In this document: one piece after another, positions 1 through 11,002 of the stretch
Layout of the letters: the number at the start of each line of letters is the position of its first letter
Position numbering within the stretch: position 1 is the first letter of the stretch
Assembly: GCF_947172395.1 (NCBI RefSeq)
Contig: NC_069094.1
Span: 7,492,292 to 7,556,291, forward strand
DNA from: Bicyclus anynana
Taxonomy: Eukaryota > Arthropoda > Insecta > Lepidoptera > Nymphalidae
Length of the DNA stretch: 64,000 nt
Direction of reading: 5' to 3'
Notes under the pieces: model-generated
What the model saw: only the letters and a program-made list of their open reading frames with translations
What the model was told of the DNA's origin: nothing
Databases searched by the model: none
Program-made: the position numbers and the translations under genes

Positions 1-1107
1 CGAAAGTAGTATGAGTAAAATCATAGGACTAGTGTTTAATCGTGCGGCTTCTCTCGCGTTATCATCATCATCTTACCTTATTCTACTTAAATGTAATTTC
101 TTACACGCACTCCTACCATCTCTTCTTAGGCCTCTCTTTATCTCTCCTTAAAAGTCCTTCCAATTTCCACTGGCAGTTTTATCATTTCTAATCGGACTTG
201 ACTTTCAACCCTTCGCGTGCCCTCAAGTGGAACCAGTGGTAGAAAAGTTGTGGAGTATGTTAGTCTTAGGTATTTGGTGATGTATCTCCCTCATCAATTT
301 CACAACAGTTATTTTCTATATGTTCTCCTGAAGTCTTTCGCTCTCCTCGCGTTAATGTAAATTAATTCTGGACAGTATGTGGTGGCCAGACCGCCCTTAT
401 TTTTTAAAAGCTGAATGTTTGTCAACACATGCGCCAGGCAGGTAGATACGGTAAGTAACTATGAAGTTTGGACCATAGTGGCTGGATGTAGCAGGTATCG
501 AACTTCCAGACCCTCAATCGTCGATATACCTGTGATGTGATGATGTACATGTCTTGTGCTGTGCTGGTTATGGACTTAATGCTACTTCACGTCTATGTAA
601 TCAACAAATTATCATGAAATATAACAATATATGGCAAGTTATAGAAATGGCCATAGACCATCCAGTGGTTTTCCATAAGTATATCCGTAGTCGTCCGACA
701 TTAAATTACTTACTTAATTGACGAACAGAATGCTAGCCAATGGTCAGATTTTTGTAATTTTATAAAACGGGAAAGTTTTAAAAATACATGTTTTTTAAAT
801 TAAGTTTTATAAGAAATTCTTTATATTTATTAATTAATATCTTATTAATAGAAATTAATATTATTAAATTTGATATGAGTCAACTACCCTTTTAACTACC
901 GTACTAATCTTATGTAGTCGCATGGGCTGACAAACCTTTAGCTTTCTTATAATGAGGTATGTCTGGTTACCGCAGACTATCTATTGATCCATAAACGGGC
1001 TTCAACTTTCAAACTTGTTTGTCGTTAATAGATCCACCTCTGAATTATCCCCTGTCATACATTGTACGTTACACTGCAAGCGAAACGAATGCGATAATAA
1101 TGCAATA
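1..1107. other. Non-coding stretch, nothing recognised
   Basis: AT-rich sequence with frequent stops in all frames. I see no repeat family here that recurs elsewhere in the window and no splice-bounded coding block. A short GATGTGATGATGTAC run near 530-550 is probably an old LINE or SINE tail. Confidence 0.5.
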
Positions 1108-1340
1108 CATCATCATCACCAAAACCCCATATTTGCCTCACTGTTGAGCACGAGTCTCCTTTCAAAATGAGATGAGTTAGTTAGGCTATTAGTCCACCAC
1201 GCTGGCCCAATGCGGATTGGCAGCCTTCACGTACGAAGAGAATGAGGATGAAAATTAAGAAAATTCTTCTATACATACATCCGGTTTTCTCACGATTTTC
1301 CTTCACCGTTTGAAACACGTCTTATTATGTATCTTAACTT
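1108..1340 (-). repeat. SINE family 2, 3' part
   Basis: Read on the minus strand, this is the 3' body of the tRNA-derived SINE seen complete at 25991-26296: the block CCAATCCGCATTGGGCCAGC, the GAGAGGAGACTCG-like block (diverged here) and a (TGATGA) tail at 1108-1120. The tRNA-like head with A and B boxes is missing, so the copy is 5'-truncated. Several substitutions and a small insertion near 1245 indicate age. Confidence 0.75.
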
Positions 1341-2063
1341 TTTATAACACTTAATCATCACTAATTTTATAAAATGCGAAAGTTATACACATAACAGTGT
1401 ATTTCTTACTCCTTTTAGGCAACTGATTAACCGATTTGGCTGAATTTTAAAATGAAGATAGAATCTCTGATTAATACATAATGCTATTTTTTTATGCCGG
1501 AAAAAATCTTCCAAGGAACTTGAGAAAAGCAGATTTCATGCGAGCGAAGTTGCAGATGTTATACATTCCAAGATTCACTTTGGTTCAGAAGTTCCGACGT
1601 GAAAGAGTAACAAACTAACACACTCACTATCACAAGTTTCGCCTACAAAATATTAGTGTATTTTATGAACATACACTTTATGATAACTGTGAAGGAGTAT
1701 CCTCCATCACTGTTGATGACACTGACTTCAAATATCCTTGGTAAAGACACCGGATTCAAACAAATATGGAAGGTCTAAGGATTCGGTGCCCACACGTTGG
1801 ACTGTTATTTTTAGTACTAGCACAATATTTGCGTTTAGTTGCAGGGGAAAATAATAGCCTTTTGTAGAGTGTTAGAAACATCCTCAGCTGATTTTCAATT
1901 TTGAAATCATTAGGAATTTTCTAAGCGCATTTTTGATTTTATCATTTTTATAATAGGTTTACATGTAATTTTTTACAGATATTTGATTAAGGCTTGAGCT
2001 TGAGCTTTAAGGTATATGTTATACTATATATACTACGAGTATATAGAATTGTTGTTATTCTAA

Positions 2064-2768
2064 AGCTACTTTTACACTTGCTCATTTCAAGCACGAAAGC
2101 ATGCTACTATTGAGCAGTTGCTACTTATTAGCATGTGTATCGCAACATTGCTAATAATGAGCATGCTTATTTCGAACTTGCTCAAGAATCAACAGTGCGA
2201 TTTATGAGCATGCTACTTGCTGCGCGGGTGGAAGCGGGCGTGCTTTTAGCGCGTCTGAACAGGTTTGCTTATTGAGTATGCTAGTCGATCAGCATTGCTA
2301 TTCTGTATTCTCTTCACCTTCATCTCTCCCTGTCTAACACGAAATTATAGACAGAGAGCGATAGATACAAATTAGCATGTGTAATTGGAATCAAAGTCAC
2401 CGACATAGCTCAACGAGTCGCGAAGCTGAAGTAGCAATGGGCGGGGCACATAATTCGAAGAGCCGATAGACGTTGGGGTCCCAAGGTGCTGGAATGGCGA
2501 CCCCGCACTACAAAACGCAGTGTTGGTCGACCCCCACCAGGTGGACTGACGACATCAAGCGAGTCGCAGGTATTCGCTGGATGCAGATGGCTCAGTATCG
2601 TGATGTTTGGAAGTCCTTACAAAAGGCCTATGTCCTGCAGTGGACTTCCATCGGCTGACATGATGATGATGATGATGATGTGTAATTGGAATGTTTTCTT
2701 TGAGAATGCTCGTATGGAGTATACTTATTAGCACGTTTCTAGCTTGCTATATTAGAGCATATGTAACA
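2064..2768. mobile_element. Motif-rich candidate DNA element split by a LINE
   Basis: The sequence is packed with variants of GAGCATGCTA, TTGCTA and their complements on both sides of a LINE insertion (2392-2677). The outer ends are loosely inverted: a TACTTTTACACTTGCTC-like left end against a right end whose complement reads TACTGTTACATATGCTC. Dense subterminal motifs and weak terminal inverted repeats are typical of non-autonomous DNA transposons. No open frame or certain target duplication was found, so the class is open. Confidence 0.4.
2392..2677 (+). mobile_element. 5'-truncated RTE-type LINE insertion with TSD
   Basis: The plus strand encodes the C-terminal tail typical of lepidopteran RTE-type retrotransposon proteins, with frames shifted by small indels: an RAD/RRWGPKVLEWRPRT-like stretch, VGRPP, RWTDDIKRVAGIRWMQMAQYR and AYVLQWTSIG, then a stop and a (GAT)n tail. 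The insert is flanked by a perfect 15-bp direct repeat, ATGTGTAATTGGAAT, at 2377-2391 and 2678-2692. This is the signature of target-primed reverse transcription. Only the last ~95 codons and the tail were copied. Confidence 0.85.
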
Positions 2769-3254
2769 GTACCTTAATAAAATGAAATTCTAGTGTCAGT
2801 GGTCGCACTCCTCCGAAATGACTCAACCAATTGTAATGTATTTTTTCTGTATATTTGATAGGTATCAGATTGTAAAGTATTTGAACCTTTTGGTATTTTT
2901 CTATGAAATAAATTGATATGAAAAAACAAACGCGTTTGCCGGGTCAGATATTAAAATAATAAAATTTGCAGAACAGCGAATAATAAAAGCGGGCAATGTG
3001 GCATGAATTTACACATTTAAGGAGACTACGCACCAGTTAAGCAATCAAACAGGAAACAAGTTTCTAGGTGTCGAATAAGCGCGAAGGCGAACGGGAAAAT
3101 TTTGTTGAATTTACAGAAAATTTTGTTAACAAAATATAAAATTAATTAACCAACACCATATCTAGGTACATACATTAATTAGGTACCTGTATTGCAGTTT
3201 AAGCTTGATATTAATCGATTTAAAATGAAATACTACTAAAGATACTACTAAAAT

Positions 3255-3294
3255 GAAACCCAAAAAATACTTATATAAGTATTTTTTGGGTTTC
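3255..3294. repeat. Perfect 40-bp palindrome
   Basis: The two 20-base halves (first half GAAACCCAAAAAATACTTAT) are exact reverse complements with no spacer. It lies just upstream of a full-length SINE at 3317. It could be a relic of a foldback element or a regulatory palindrome; the sequence alone does not say. Confidence 0.9.
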
Positions 3295-3316
3295 TTTCTT
3301 ATAAAAAATCTTTTCT

Positions 3317-3630
3317 GACGGCCTCCGTGGCACAGTGGTGTGCGCGGTGGATTTACAAGACGGAGGTCCTGGGTTCGATCCCCAGCTGGGCCGATTGAGG
3401 TTTTCTTAATTGGTCCAGGTCTGGCTGGTGGGAGGCTTTGACCGTGGCTAGTTACCACCCTACCGACAAAGACGTACCGCCAAGCGATTTAGCGTTCGTT
3501 TAGAAACCGAACCCGGTGTGGATTTTCGTCCTCCTCCTAACAAGTTAGCCCGCTTCCATCTTAGGTTGCATCATCAATTACCATCAGATGAGATTGTAAT
3601 CAAGGGCTAACTTGTAAAGAATAAAAAAAA
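3317..3630 (+). repeat. SINE family 1, full length
   Basis: This is a complete tRNA-derived SINE of about 310 bp. The head carries an A-box-like TGGCACAGTGG and a B box GGTTCGATCCC, an internal RNA polymerase III promoter. The body contains TTGGTCCAGGTCTGGCTGGT, the GCGATTTAGCGTT block and the CTCCTCCTAACAAGTTAGCC block. It ends in CTTGTAAAGAATAAAAAAAA. A copy of this family appears about every 5-6 kb in the window. No clear target duplication was found for this copy. Confidence 0.88.
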
Positions 3631-3726
3631 TTATAGAATCGTTTGTCTGACGGTCAGTTGGTCTGTTAGGTGCCTTTATCACGGGAACATGTGGAGTTTA
3701 AATCAAAACCAGGTCTACGCAAAGAT

Positions 3727-4382
3727 TTTATACTATGATGTGCCACTAGCGCGTTGAAACTGAGGCGAACAAATGTGCCTAATTGTCTCAATTTAGTCGC
3801 GTAGTAAAATACGAAAGTTATACATCATTATCAACCCATATACGGCTCACTGCTGAGCTCGATTCTCCTTTCAGAATGAGAGGGGTTAGGCTAATAGTCC
3901 ACCACGCTATCCCAATGCGGTTTGGCAGACTTCACACACGCAGAAAATTAAGAAAATTCTCTGATATGCAGGTTTCCTCACGATGTTTTTCCTTCACAGT
4001 TTGAGACACGTGATATTTATTTTCTTAAAATTCACACAACTGAAAAGTTGGAGGTGCATGCCCCTGACTGGATTCGAACCCACACCCTCCGGAATCGGAG
4101 CCAGAGGTCATATCCACTGGGCTATCACGGCTCTATTAACAAATTACTACTAAATATTGGCTACAATGTCGAGATGTGTGTTCAGGAAGTGTAAAAAAAT
4201 ATATAAATAATATTTAATGTAAGTAAACACAAAATTCTGCATGTGTGCGCTCAGTAAAGCATTTATACTATAGATGTGCCACTAGCGCGTTGAAACTGAT
4301 TTGAATAAATGTGCCTAATTGTCTTAATTTATAATATAAATAATATACATAAACACACAAAATAGTGCATGTGTGCGCTCAG
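3727..4382 (+). repeat. Local duplications around a SINE
   Basis: A block containing GTGCCACTAGCGCGTTGAAA and AATGTGCCTAATTGTCT occurs at about 3731-3796 and again at 4266-4330. A second block with GCATGTGTGCGCTCAGT occurs at about 4240-4254 and 4368-4382. Together they suggest a ~70-bp segment and its neighbour were duplicated locally, with SINE 3823-4132 lying between the two copies of the first block. Confidence 0.65.
3823..4132 (-). repeat. SINE family 2, full length
   Basis: This is a complete minus-strand copy. Its tRNA-like head is at the right end: A box TAGCCCAGTGG and B box GGTTCGAATCC, seen as their complements near 4072-4125. The body has the CCAATCCGCATTGGG block and the tail is TGATAATGATG. 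It has the length and order of the copies at 13537, 14342 and 25991. Confidence 0.85.
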
Positions 4383-4454
4383 TGGAGTAGCTAAATTCGG
4401 ATCACTTTCTGTGATGATTTTGTAGCCACGTAACATATCTATAGTATAAGATAT

Positions 4455-4615
4455 CGTTGGGTCTACGTAGTTCAAAGATGGACGCTGGGGTCCCGAGGTG
4501 CTAGAATGGCAACCCCCCACTAGGTCGTTAGTCGTTTGTCGACCCCCCACTAGGTGGATCGTAGACATCAAGCCGGATAGCCGGGAGCCGCTGGATGCTG
4601 ACGGTTGCAGACCAG
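4455..4615 (+). mobile_element. RTE-type LINE fragment
   Basis: The sequence GACGCTGGGGTCCCGAGGTG and a following CTAGAATGGCAACCCCCCAC stretch match the LINE C-terminal region at 2392-2677. Internally, a CCCCCCACTAGGT segment is duplicated (near 4513 and 4543), separated by GTCGTTTGTCG. The reading frame is broken and there is no (GAT)n tail. Decayed fragment. Confidence 0.7.
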
Positions 4616-4619
4616 ACAG

Positions 4620-4857
4620 ATTATATTAATTTACTGTAGTTATTATCATATTTTGGAAATACAATTATGAAAAAAGTTTGTACTTATATGCAGATGTCAA
4701 GGAGACGCGTGACGTTTTTTTTTCTTCATGGGTTTCACCAGCTTCACCACGCTGCTTGAATGACTCATTCTGGATCATCTTTATTATGTGGTGTCAATAT
4801 TATTATTATAAATACCTAGCTGTTTCTAATTTCTAATGATCCTAGCCAATTTATACA
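4620..4857. other. Non-coding spacer
   Basis: AT-rich sequence with no recognised repeat or coding signal. Confidence 0.5.
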
Positions 4858-5049
4858 TCTATACTAATATTATAAAGGTGAAGAGTTTGTTTGGTTGAAC
4901 GCGCTAATCTCAGGAACTACTGCTCCGATTTGAAAAATTCTTTCAGTGTTAAATAGCCCATTTATCGAGGAAGGCTATAGGCTTTATATGATACCCGTAT
5001 CCCTACGAGAACGGGAACCACGCGGGTGAAACCGCGCAGCGTCAGCTAG
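4858..5049 (+). mobile_element. Short Helitron-like element, type B
   Basis: It begins TCTATACTAATATTATAAA and ends GCGTCAGCTAG followed by host T. The GC-rich 3' region (CACGCGGGTGAAACCGCGCAGC) can fold just before the end. A TC start, a 3' hairpin and a CTAG end next to T are the hallmarks of non-autonomous Helitrons; no coding capacity is present. A minus-strand copy is at 7165-7358. Confidence 0.75.
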
Positions 5050-5269
5050 TCCAATTTAATCAAAGAACGTCACAATTAGTCCGCTAAATTGATAATAGTA
5101 GATCGTAGTAGGTAGGTGCATAGTACATACCTACCTGTAGTACATAATATATTAAATACAACAAGTGCAACGGAACTTGGCACCTGTTAGGTCGCAAATC
5201 TTTTTTTATTCACTCGAACTTGGCCTCTTTTTCACTTTAATGTTTTATTGGGATATACTTATGTTTTTA

Positions 5270-5335
5270 TAGGGTTCTGTAGTCCACAAAGAACCCTTAT
5301 AGTTTCACTATATCCGTAGTCTGTCCGTCTGCTGT
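5270..5335 (+). repeat. Dispersed repeat fragment, AGGGTTCTG type
   Basis: TTTATAGGGTTCTGTAGTCC followed by AAGAACCCTTATAGTTTC recurs with similar flanks at 8249-8300 (AGGGTTCTGTTGTC, AAGAACCCTTCTAGTTTC). Within each copy GGGTTCT and AGAACCC are inverted, giving a small hairpin. The family is not identified. Confidence 0.55.
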
Positions 5336-5472
5336 TTAGTTCAGCGACTATTACTACTAGAAATATGTAGTACCAGTATATTTTAAATACACTAATATAC
5401 AATACTCACATCATTACTTAGCCCCAAAGTAACCATCAAGTGAAATAATTGATTTTTATCTTATATTTATAA

Positions 5473-5698
5473 CTAGCAGCGCCCGCAACTTCGTCTGCGT
5501 GAAATTCAGTTATTCACAAATCTCGCGGGAACCATGGATTTTTCCGGGACGAAAAGTATATGTGTTAATCTAGAGTAAAATCTATTTTTATTCCAAATTT
5601 CAGCCAAATCGGATAGTTGTCGGCTTCAGTAAGTTAAAGAGTAATAAACATCTAAACAAACATCCATGAAAACTTTCGCGTTTATATTATTAGTAGGA
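5473..5698 (-). mobile_element. Short Helitron-like element, type A
   Basis: On the minus strand it starts TCCTACTAATAATATAAACG and ends in a GCAGACGAAGTTGCGGGCGC-type hairpin plus CTAGT. The internal text is the type-A consensus seen at 39105-39329: ACCGATTTGGCTGAAATTT, TTTTACTCTGGATTAACACA and CCATGGTTCCCG. There is no coding capacity. Confidence 0.8.
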
Positions 5699-6081
5699 TT
5701 ATTACTACCTAATGTACTTTACAAAAATTACATACAATGTCCGTTATTAATTAATTAGATTAAGTTGTTAGTAAGATAACTTAGCCTTTCGAAACTAGAA
5801 AGATGAAATTGGGCATAAGCATTATGTTGCATTAATAAAATGTTTTTAAGGGTTGAAAATGCTAATTTAATCTACGGAACACGCATATTGTCGGTTTTTT
5901 TAATTCTTCAGTATTTTACAGCTGCTGAAATTTCTTTTAATTCCTCTCAGCGCACCATCTGTGGGAAACTATTTGTACTATGAGCAGACATAATTTTGTG
6001 GAAAAATAGCGTAATGTACTTATGTAGCGACATCTTTGTTGTGATGGCGAAACTATCTAGAGGCGGTAACAAAACATGAGA
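5699..6081. other. Non-coding spacer
   Basis: AT-rich sequence without recognised repeat or exon signals. Confidence 0.45.
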
Positions 6082-6500
6082 TGTCACGCTAAACTGATTG
6101 TCTACTTCTCTGAGGTACCAAAAGATGGCGCTGTTACATAAAAAAATAAAAGGCGCGCGTCACAGGGGGATGAAATGTTCAGCGAATGGCTGAAATTGGG
6201 AAATGCCACAGCGGATAAGACTCAGTCGTTCCTGGATATTCGCAAAGTGAACTTCCTTCTTGAAACTTCCAATTTTTCTGTACTCTTTGTCTAGCGTTTC
6301 TTCAACTGAAATATAATTTTGTCTCTTTGTATTTTTTTGTATATTTTGTCTATGTAGCGTTCACCCCCTCGACTGTCCTGTAATACCTTATTATTTTATC
6401 CTAGTAAAAAAGTGTTGAAACTTTGAAACTATTATATAACTGGTGATCTACAAAGTCGTTTGGCGGATAGAATGATCGGTAAGTCAAACTTTTTATGACC
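6082..6500 (+). mobile_element. Possible LTR relic with primer-site-like end
   Basis: The block starts TGTCACGC and is more GC-rich than its surroundings. It contains an arthropod initiator-like ACTCAGTCGTTCC near 6229 and a pyrimidine-rich stretch, then reads TATATAACTGGTGATCTACA at 6434-6453. The order promoter, AT-rich end, TGG resembles an insect LTR followed by a tRNA primer-binding site. It also has a 39-codon frame (6175-6294) whose codons look coding-like, starting MFSEWLKLGNATADKTQ; that may be chance. No second LTR or gag/pol was seen. Confidence 0.25.
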
Positions 6501-7164
6501 TCTTCGGTAGATCTTTCCTGTAAATAGTTGGTTAATCAGCATACCACCACGGTTTATAGAAACAATATTTTCTTTGTTCGCCATTTTTAACTTAAGGCTG
6601 TATTCATTTTATCGTTTAGGTACTATACAAAGTGCGTATGCGTACCTTATATTATTGTATTAATAATACCTAATAATTTTTAGTCTTCACACAATTATTT
6701 ATTTTTTCAAAATAATTATACCTGTATTTTATTTTATGGTGTAATATTATTGTTTTAAGCAATAAGTACCTATGCATAACTTTTGCCCGCCTCATTTTAT
6801 CAAAGTTATATCTTACAACATTTACTTAATAAGTAATGAATTAATTGTAAAATAATGTAAAAATATGTCTAATAGTTGTAAAAAACCCTGAAAATTTGCG
6901 TGTTTATTCATTATTCGTCTCTAAATAATTTGTGCGATGTAATTTTGTTCAATGCTTTTCTTACGTTCGTTTGTGAAGGAATCAGAAAATTAAACTTTTT
7001 TCTTACCGGTTTGATTGGAAATTGCAACCCGTGAACAGCAAGTTCATTGCAAAATACAATGTAAGCTATTGGCTTGGATGGAGTTAAAAAAACGTGGCTA
7101 TTTTAGATCAAATCCTATCAAACTCGATCAGTATTTTCCACTGGACTTCCAATTTTATATATCA
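6501..7164. other. Non-coding spacer
   Basis: Very AT-rich; no recognised element. The 71-codon frame that begins at 7015 runs into the Helitron-like copy at 7165 and is not considered real. Confidence 0.5.
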
Positions 7165-7358
7165 CTAGCTGACGCTGCGCGGTTTCACCCGCGTGGTTCC
7201 CGTTCCCGTAGGAATACGGGGATAAAATAAAGAATAAAGAATAAAGGTATTGATAAATGGGCTATCCACCGAAAGAATTTTTCTAATCGGACCAGTAGTT
7301 CCTGAGATTAGCGCGTTGAAACAAACAAGCTCCTTCAGCTTTATAATATTTGTATAGA
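7165..7358 (-). mobile_element. Short Helitron-like element, type B
   Basis: Minus-strand copy of the 4858-5049 element. The 3' end CTAGT is at 7164-7168 (complement), the GC-rich AACCACGCGGGTGAAACCGC region is next to it, and the 5' TC end is at 7358. It contains a small tandem repeat of GAATAAA (7228-7245) that the other copy lacks. Confidence 0.75.
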
Positions 7359-8506
7359 TTTCAAATCTCATACATTTATTATTTAAAAATCCTTTTTCTC
7401 TGTTCACATATATATCGACCACGATTTAACCGAATTCATTCATCGTTATTTTCTGCAGAAAAATGGAAATTTTTACAAACTCAACGATTAACTATTATGA
7501 AAGTTCGTTTCTCAATAACTGCTCAACGGCTGAACGGATATGGATAAAGTTTAGCATAAAGATAGATTACAGTTTGGAACAGCATAAAAACCACTGTTTA
7601 TCCCAATACTCCCCTAGTAATTAGCGATGCGGGAGAAACGGCGCGGCACAGTACCAAAATAAGCTAATCTCTAGTAGCTTTTTTAAATGCTTTGGTACTT
7701 ACCTACCTGTAATGCAGTGGCATGCACAAGGCCATCGATCAGGGTATCCACTAGTACCTAAGACAAAATTTGCTATACCTACAGGGAAAAACTGCATTTG
7801 ATGTGTATTAAAAAATTTCTTATTTCGGAGGGTATATATGTGTGAAGTGCCCGCTACTGCTGTAATGTACGTATGACTTCAATGACGTCAGTTACGAGTA
7901 GTTAGTGAAGTAGGTATTTACTATAGTATATAGTATAGAGTACATATTACCTAAGTTTACCTACATAATATTGTCTGGACCCGGCTTGATTAACTCTAGC
8001 GACGTAGGCTCTAATTAGTTTTACTAAATTGAACGTCTGTTACACAATATTATCCTTACGGGAATCTAACAGCAATAGGCCGTATGTGCTGTGAAGTCAA
8101 TTTTGACTACTTGTATATATGTTTTCTGTGACGAGGTTTACTCTGCTATGTAAACGATTTTTTTATTCAAATAACTAGCAGACATCCATGTCTTCATCTG
8201 CAAGAGAATCGATGTAAAGTTGTAAACTTTCATTGTATAAGACCATTTTTAGGGTTCTGTTGTCATTAAGAACCCTTCTAGTTTCCCCATGTCCGTCCGT
8301 CCGTGCGCGGTGCACCCATGATGCATATTTTCGAATAAAATCTCATACAATCTATTGCTGAAAGCCGCATGAAAATCCGTTTAGTAATCTTTGAGATTTC
8401 GTTGACAGACGGAGAGATAGACACGGCGGAGGATTTACTTTTATAATATTTATTTTAAAGATAGACGAACATAACAAATCGCCTGTAAACAAAGCAACAC
8501 TTGCTT
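7359..8506. other. Non-coding stretch with repeat scraps
   Basis: Mostly unassigned. 8249-8300 repeats the AGGGTTCTG fragment of 5270-5335. 8352-8420 contains GCCGCATGAAAATCCGTTTAG and a CAGACGGAGAGA motif, which recurs at 56093-56165 as ACCGCATGAAAATCCGTTCA with CAGACAGACAGAC. It probably comes from another dispersed family. Confidence 0.5.
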
Positions 8507-8650
8507 TGGCTGTTGGGAGGCTTCTGCCGTGGCTAGTTACCACGTTGCCGGCAAAGACGTACCGTCAAGCGATTTAGCGTTTCTATACGATGACGTGTAG
8601 ACACCGAAAGGGGTGTGGAATTTCAACCTAATCCTGAAAAGTCAGCCCTC
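8507..8650 (+). repeat. SINE family 1, internal fragment
   Basis: It contains GGGAGGCTTCTGCCGTGGCT, a GCGATTTAGCGTTTC block and the CCGAAAGGGGTGTGGA-type stretch. The tRNA-like head and the poly(A) tail are both missing, and the sequence is more diverged than neighbouring copies. Confidence 0.75.
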
Positions 8651-10430
8651 CTCAGTCTACTCACTAACTCCTTAGTGTAGGCTGTGCATTTTTACATCTT
8701 TGAAGTGCATGTCAGTGTCCGCTAGATCGTTCTAGAAGCTTAGTCTACTCAGGTTCCTGAATGGTTCTTGGTCGGCAGCCAAAGCAGGCTGTGCGTTACA
8801 ATTTACACTGCTATATCCTCTCTAACATTAAATTAAATCGGTAGTAAATATCTACTACTACATAATTAGCAACATAAAACTGAATATTACGGAGGAAGTG
8901 TGGGTAAACATATTGTGTGGGTCCTTAACAGGGTACAATGTAACTTTTCTGAGAATTACATGATATATTGTATAACAAACTATTTATATCCAAGTGTCCG
9001 AGCAATGTGGTGTTAAGATTTGTTAGGCGTTACCACATGGGCTCGTTAAGTTTTCGTGGACAATCAATACAAATATTATGTATTATAGAAAGTAGGTAAA
9101 TCTATCTATCTTTCTCTTTGTCTGTATGTCCTTTTGAAAGCTAAACTGGTTTTGATGAATCTTCGAATGGAGGCAAATTGGAACAGAGCACAACATAGCT
9201 TAGACTTCTTCTAGTATCCTGGTGAAATCCATGGTTCATTTTCATGAATTTTCAAATTTTACAAATTCAGAATTTCATGCAAACGGTAGTAATAGAAAAA
9301 ATATCGTATTACTTACATTTTGTAAACCAAAGTTTAGTGATATTAAAATAATGGATTGTTAGTTTAGGTTGGTTTTAAAAGCGCCTAGTATAATTTTAAC
9401 TCCACGTGTATTGAATAACACATCACAAATGATTGCTATTAAGTAATCTAAATAATCATTCATAATTTATTACTTTATTATGACTAATAAATAATATTAA
9501 TCAATTAATTATTTATAGGAATATTAGTAATACTCTGGTAGATGTCTACTTTAGGCGGGTCTTAGAGACTGAACCCATCAAGCTATTCCAAAGTTGGTAG
9601 CCGGATTCTAGATTGTTTAACTTTATTATGGTCATAACCCGATGTTAGTTTTATTACAGGATTACAGACTTTACGTTGCTTTCCTTGGCACGTAGACCAC
9701 TACCAAGGTTTCAATTTCAGGCTGATACTGAAAATTTATTGCAAGACAAGACAAGCCTCTGTAACTACCCCAGTTCTAACACTGTACATGGATACGGTCA
9801 CACAGCTAATAATAACTCGAACATTAGCCCAACTAAGTAGTTACATTCTCAGTTCATTTGCTACACGGCGAGCTTTTACTCAGCAATATACTATGATTCA
9901 GTAGATTTACCAGTAGGCTGAAGCCTAGGTCGGCAAATTTAGCCTAAAATAGTTTGTCTTACATAAATAAAGAATAACATCTAAATAAAAATACTGAGTA
10001 TTGAAAATTTAACTAATATTCTAGTACTTTTCCTAGTGTATATATTAAATTTTGCGTGACACTTTATCATTAGTACTAAACTGTTCTAAGCTGAATAAAA
10101 AATGAATTCTTGTCTGTCTATATATGAAAAAATGGGAGTAGGGTAGCGGATTTCAGAGGTCAGTAAGAGGCAAACATATAACAGCCTCTGCAAGTATGAT
10201 TTTAGTAGTCAACCAGTATATAAATATTATATTCCACAAAGATAGAAACACAAGCAGGTAAACATGAATTTTTAAAACAATTTTTCTTATTTCGAGATAA
10301 AGGTAGTTGCCCGTATGCCGTAGCGCCACGTTTGAATATTATATCGCAGCGCATTCAGGTAGACGCAGTCACTCTATTTACATACTAAGCAAGATAAGTC
10401 ACTTAAATGCAACTCTATCCAGTGCACAGT
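8651..10430. other. Non-coding stretch with decayed repeats
   Basis: 8985-9075 weakly resembles the family at 24830-25050 (CACATGGGCTCGTTAAGTTT against CGCATGGGTTCGTCGACTTT). 9088-9320 has Helitron-like internal words (AAATCCATGGTTC) but no end hairpin. The rest, including very AT-rich 9420-9530, is unassigned. Confidence 0.45.
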
Positions 10431-10438
10431 GCTCAGGT

Positions 10439-10750
10439 CTCAGACCAATTATTGTATAGGACCTGCCTCGCAAGACGTTACTTTTCTGTCAAAGTATATG
10501 ATCAACGATCTAATGCGATTATAAAAACTTTCTCTATAGTATCAATGTTAAATAGTTGTAATCGTGTTCGTCTGTTAAAGAGCTCTGTAAAAATACCTTT
10601 TTGTGTAATTGAATTGAGTAAAAAACGGGCAAAATCTTCTAATTTAGTATAAGATAGATACCAAATCTAAGCTCGTTTTCTTCAGAAAATGACAGACAAT
10701 TTTGTTCGTGACTATGAGTGCGATACAGGTCCTTCTATAATTTGTCTGAG
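10439..10750. mobile_element. 312-bp hAT-type MITE, copy 1
   Basis: Terminal inverted repeats start CTCAGACCAATTATTGTATA and end in the near-complement ending AATTTGTCTGAG. The element is flanked by a perfect 8-bp duplication, GCTCAGGT, at 10431-10438 and 10751-10758. An 8-bp target duplication is characteristic of the hAT superfamily. A second copy of exactly the same length is at 61461-61772. The 81-codon frame overlapping it is a shadow; no transposase is present. Confidence 0.88.
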
Positions 10751-10919
10751 GCTCAGGTATATCACCCAAACTGTACGTGCTAGGGTTATAACAGTTATGT
10801 TAGGCTGTGGCGCAGCGATTTAATCGTGACTTTGAAATACTAGAACGGGAGACATACTTGATTTTGTGGCTGAAGTTTTGAAATTGAAGCCCATGCATAC
10901 TAAAAGTAACAATTTGGAC
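10751..10919. other. Spacer between two MITEs
   Basis: Short unassigned sequence containing one side of the hAT duplication. Confidence 0.5.
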
Positions 10920-11002
10920 TATACTCAGAGACACAATTATCCGCCAACTTTAATATGACGCGATTATATTAAAGTGGGCGGATAATTGTGCCTTTGAGTA
11001 TA
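10920..11002. mobile_element. 83-bp palindromic MITE, copy 1
   Basis: Nearly perfect foldback: TATACTCAGAGACACAATTA on the left pairs with TAATTGTGCCTTTGAGTATA on the right, and the inner arms contain CCGCCAACTTTAATAT and its complement. The centre is about 10 bases. A second, diverged copy lies at 52724-52809. There are no genes. The TA at each end may be the target duplication, as in Tc1/mariner-type MITEs. Confidence 0.8.
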
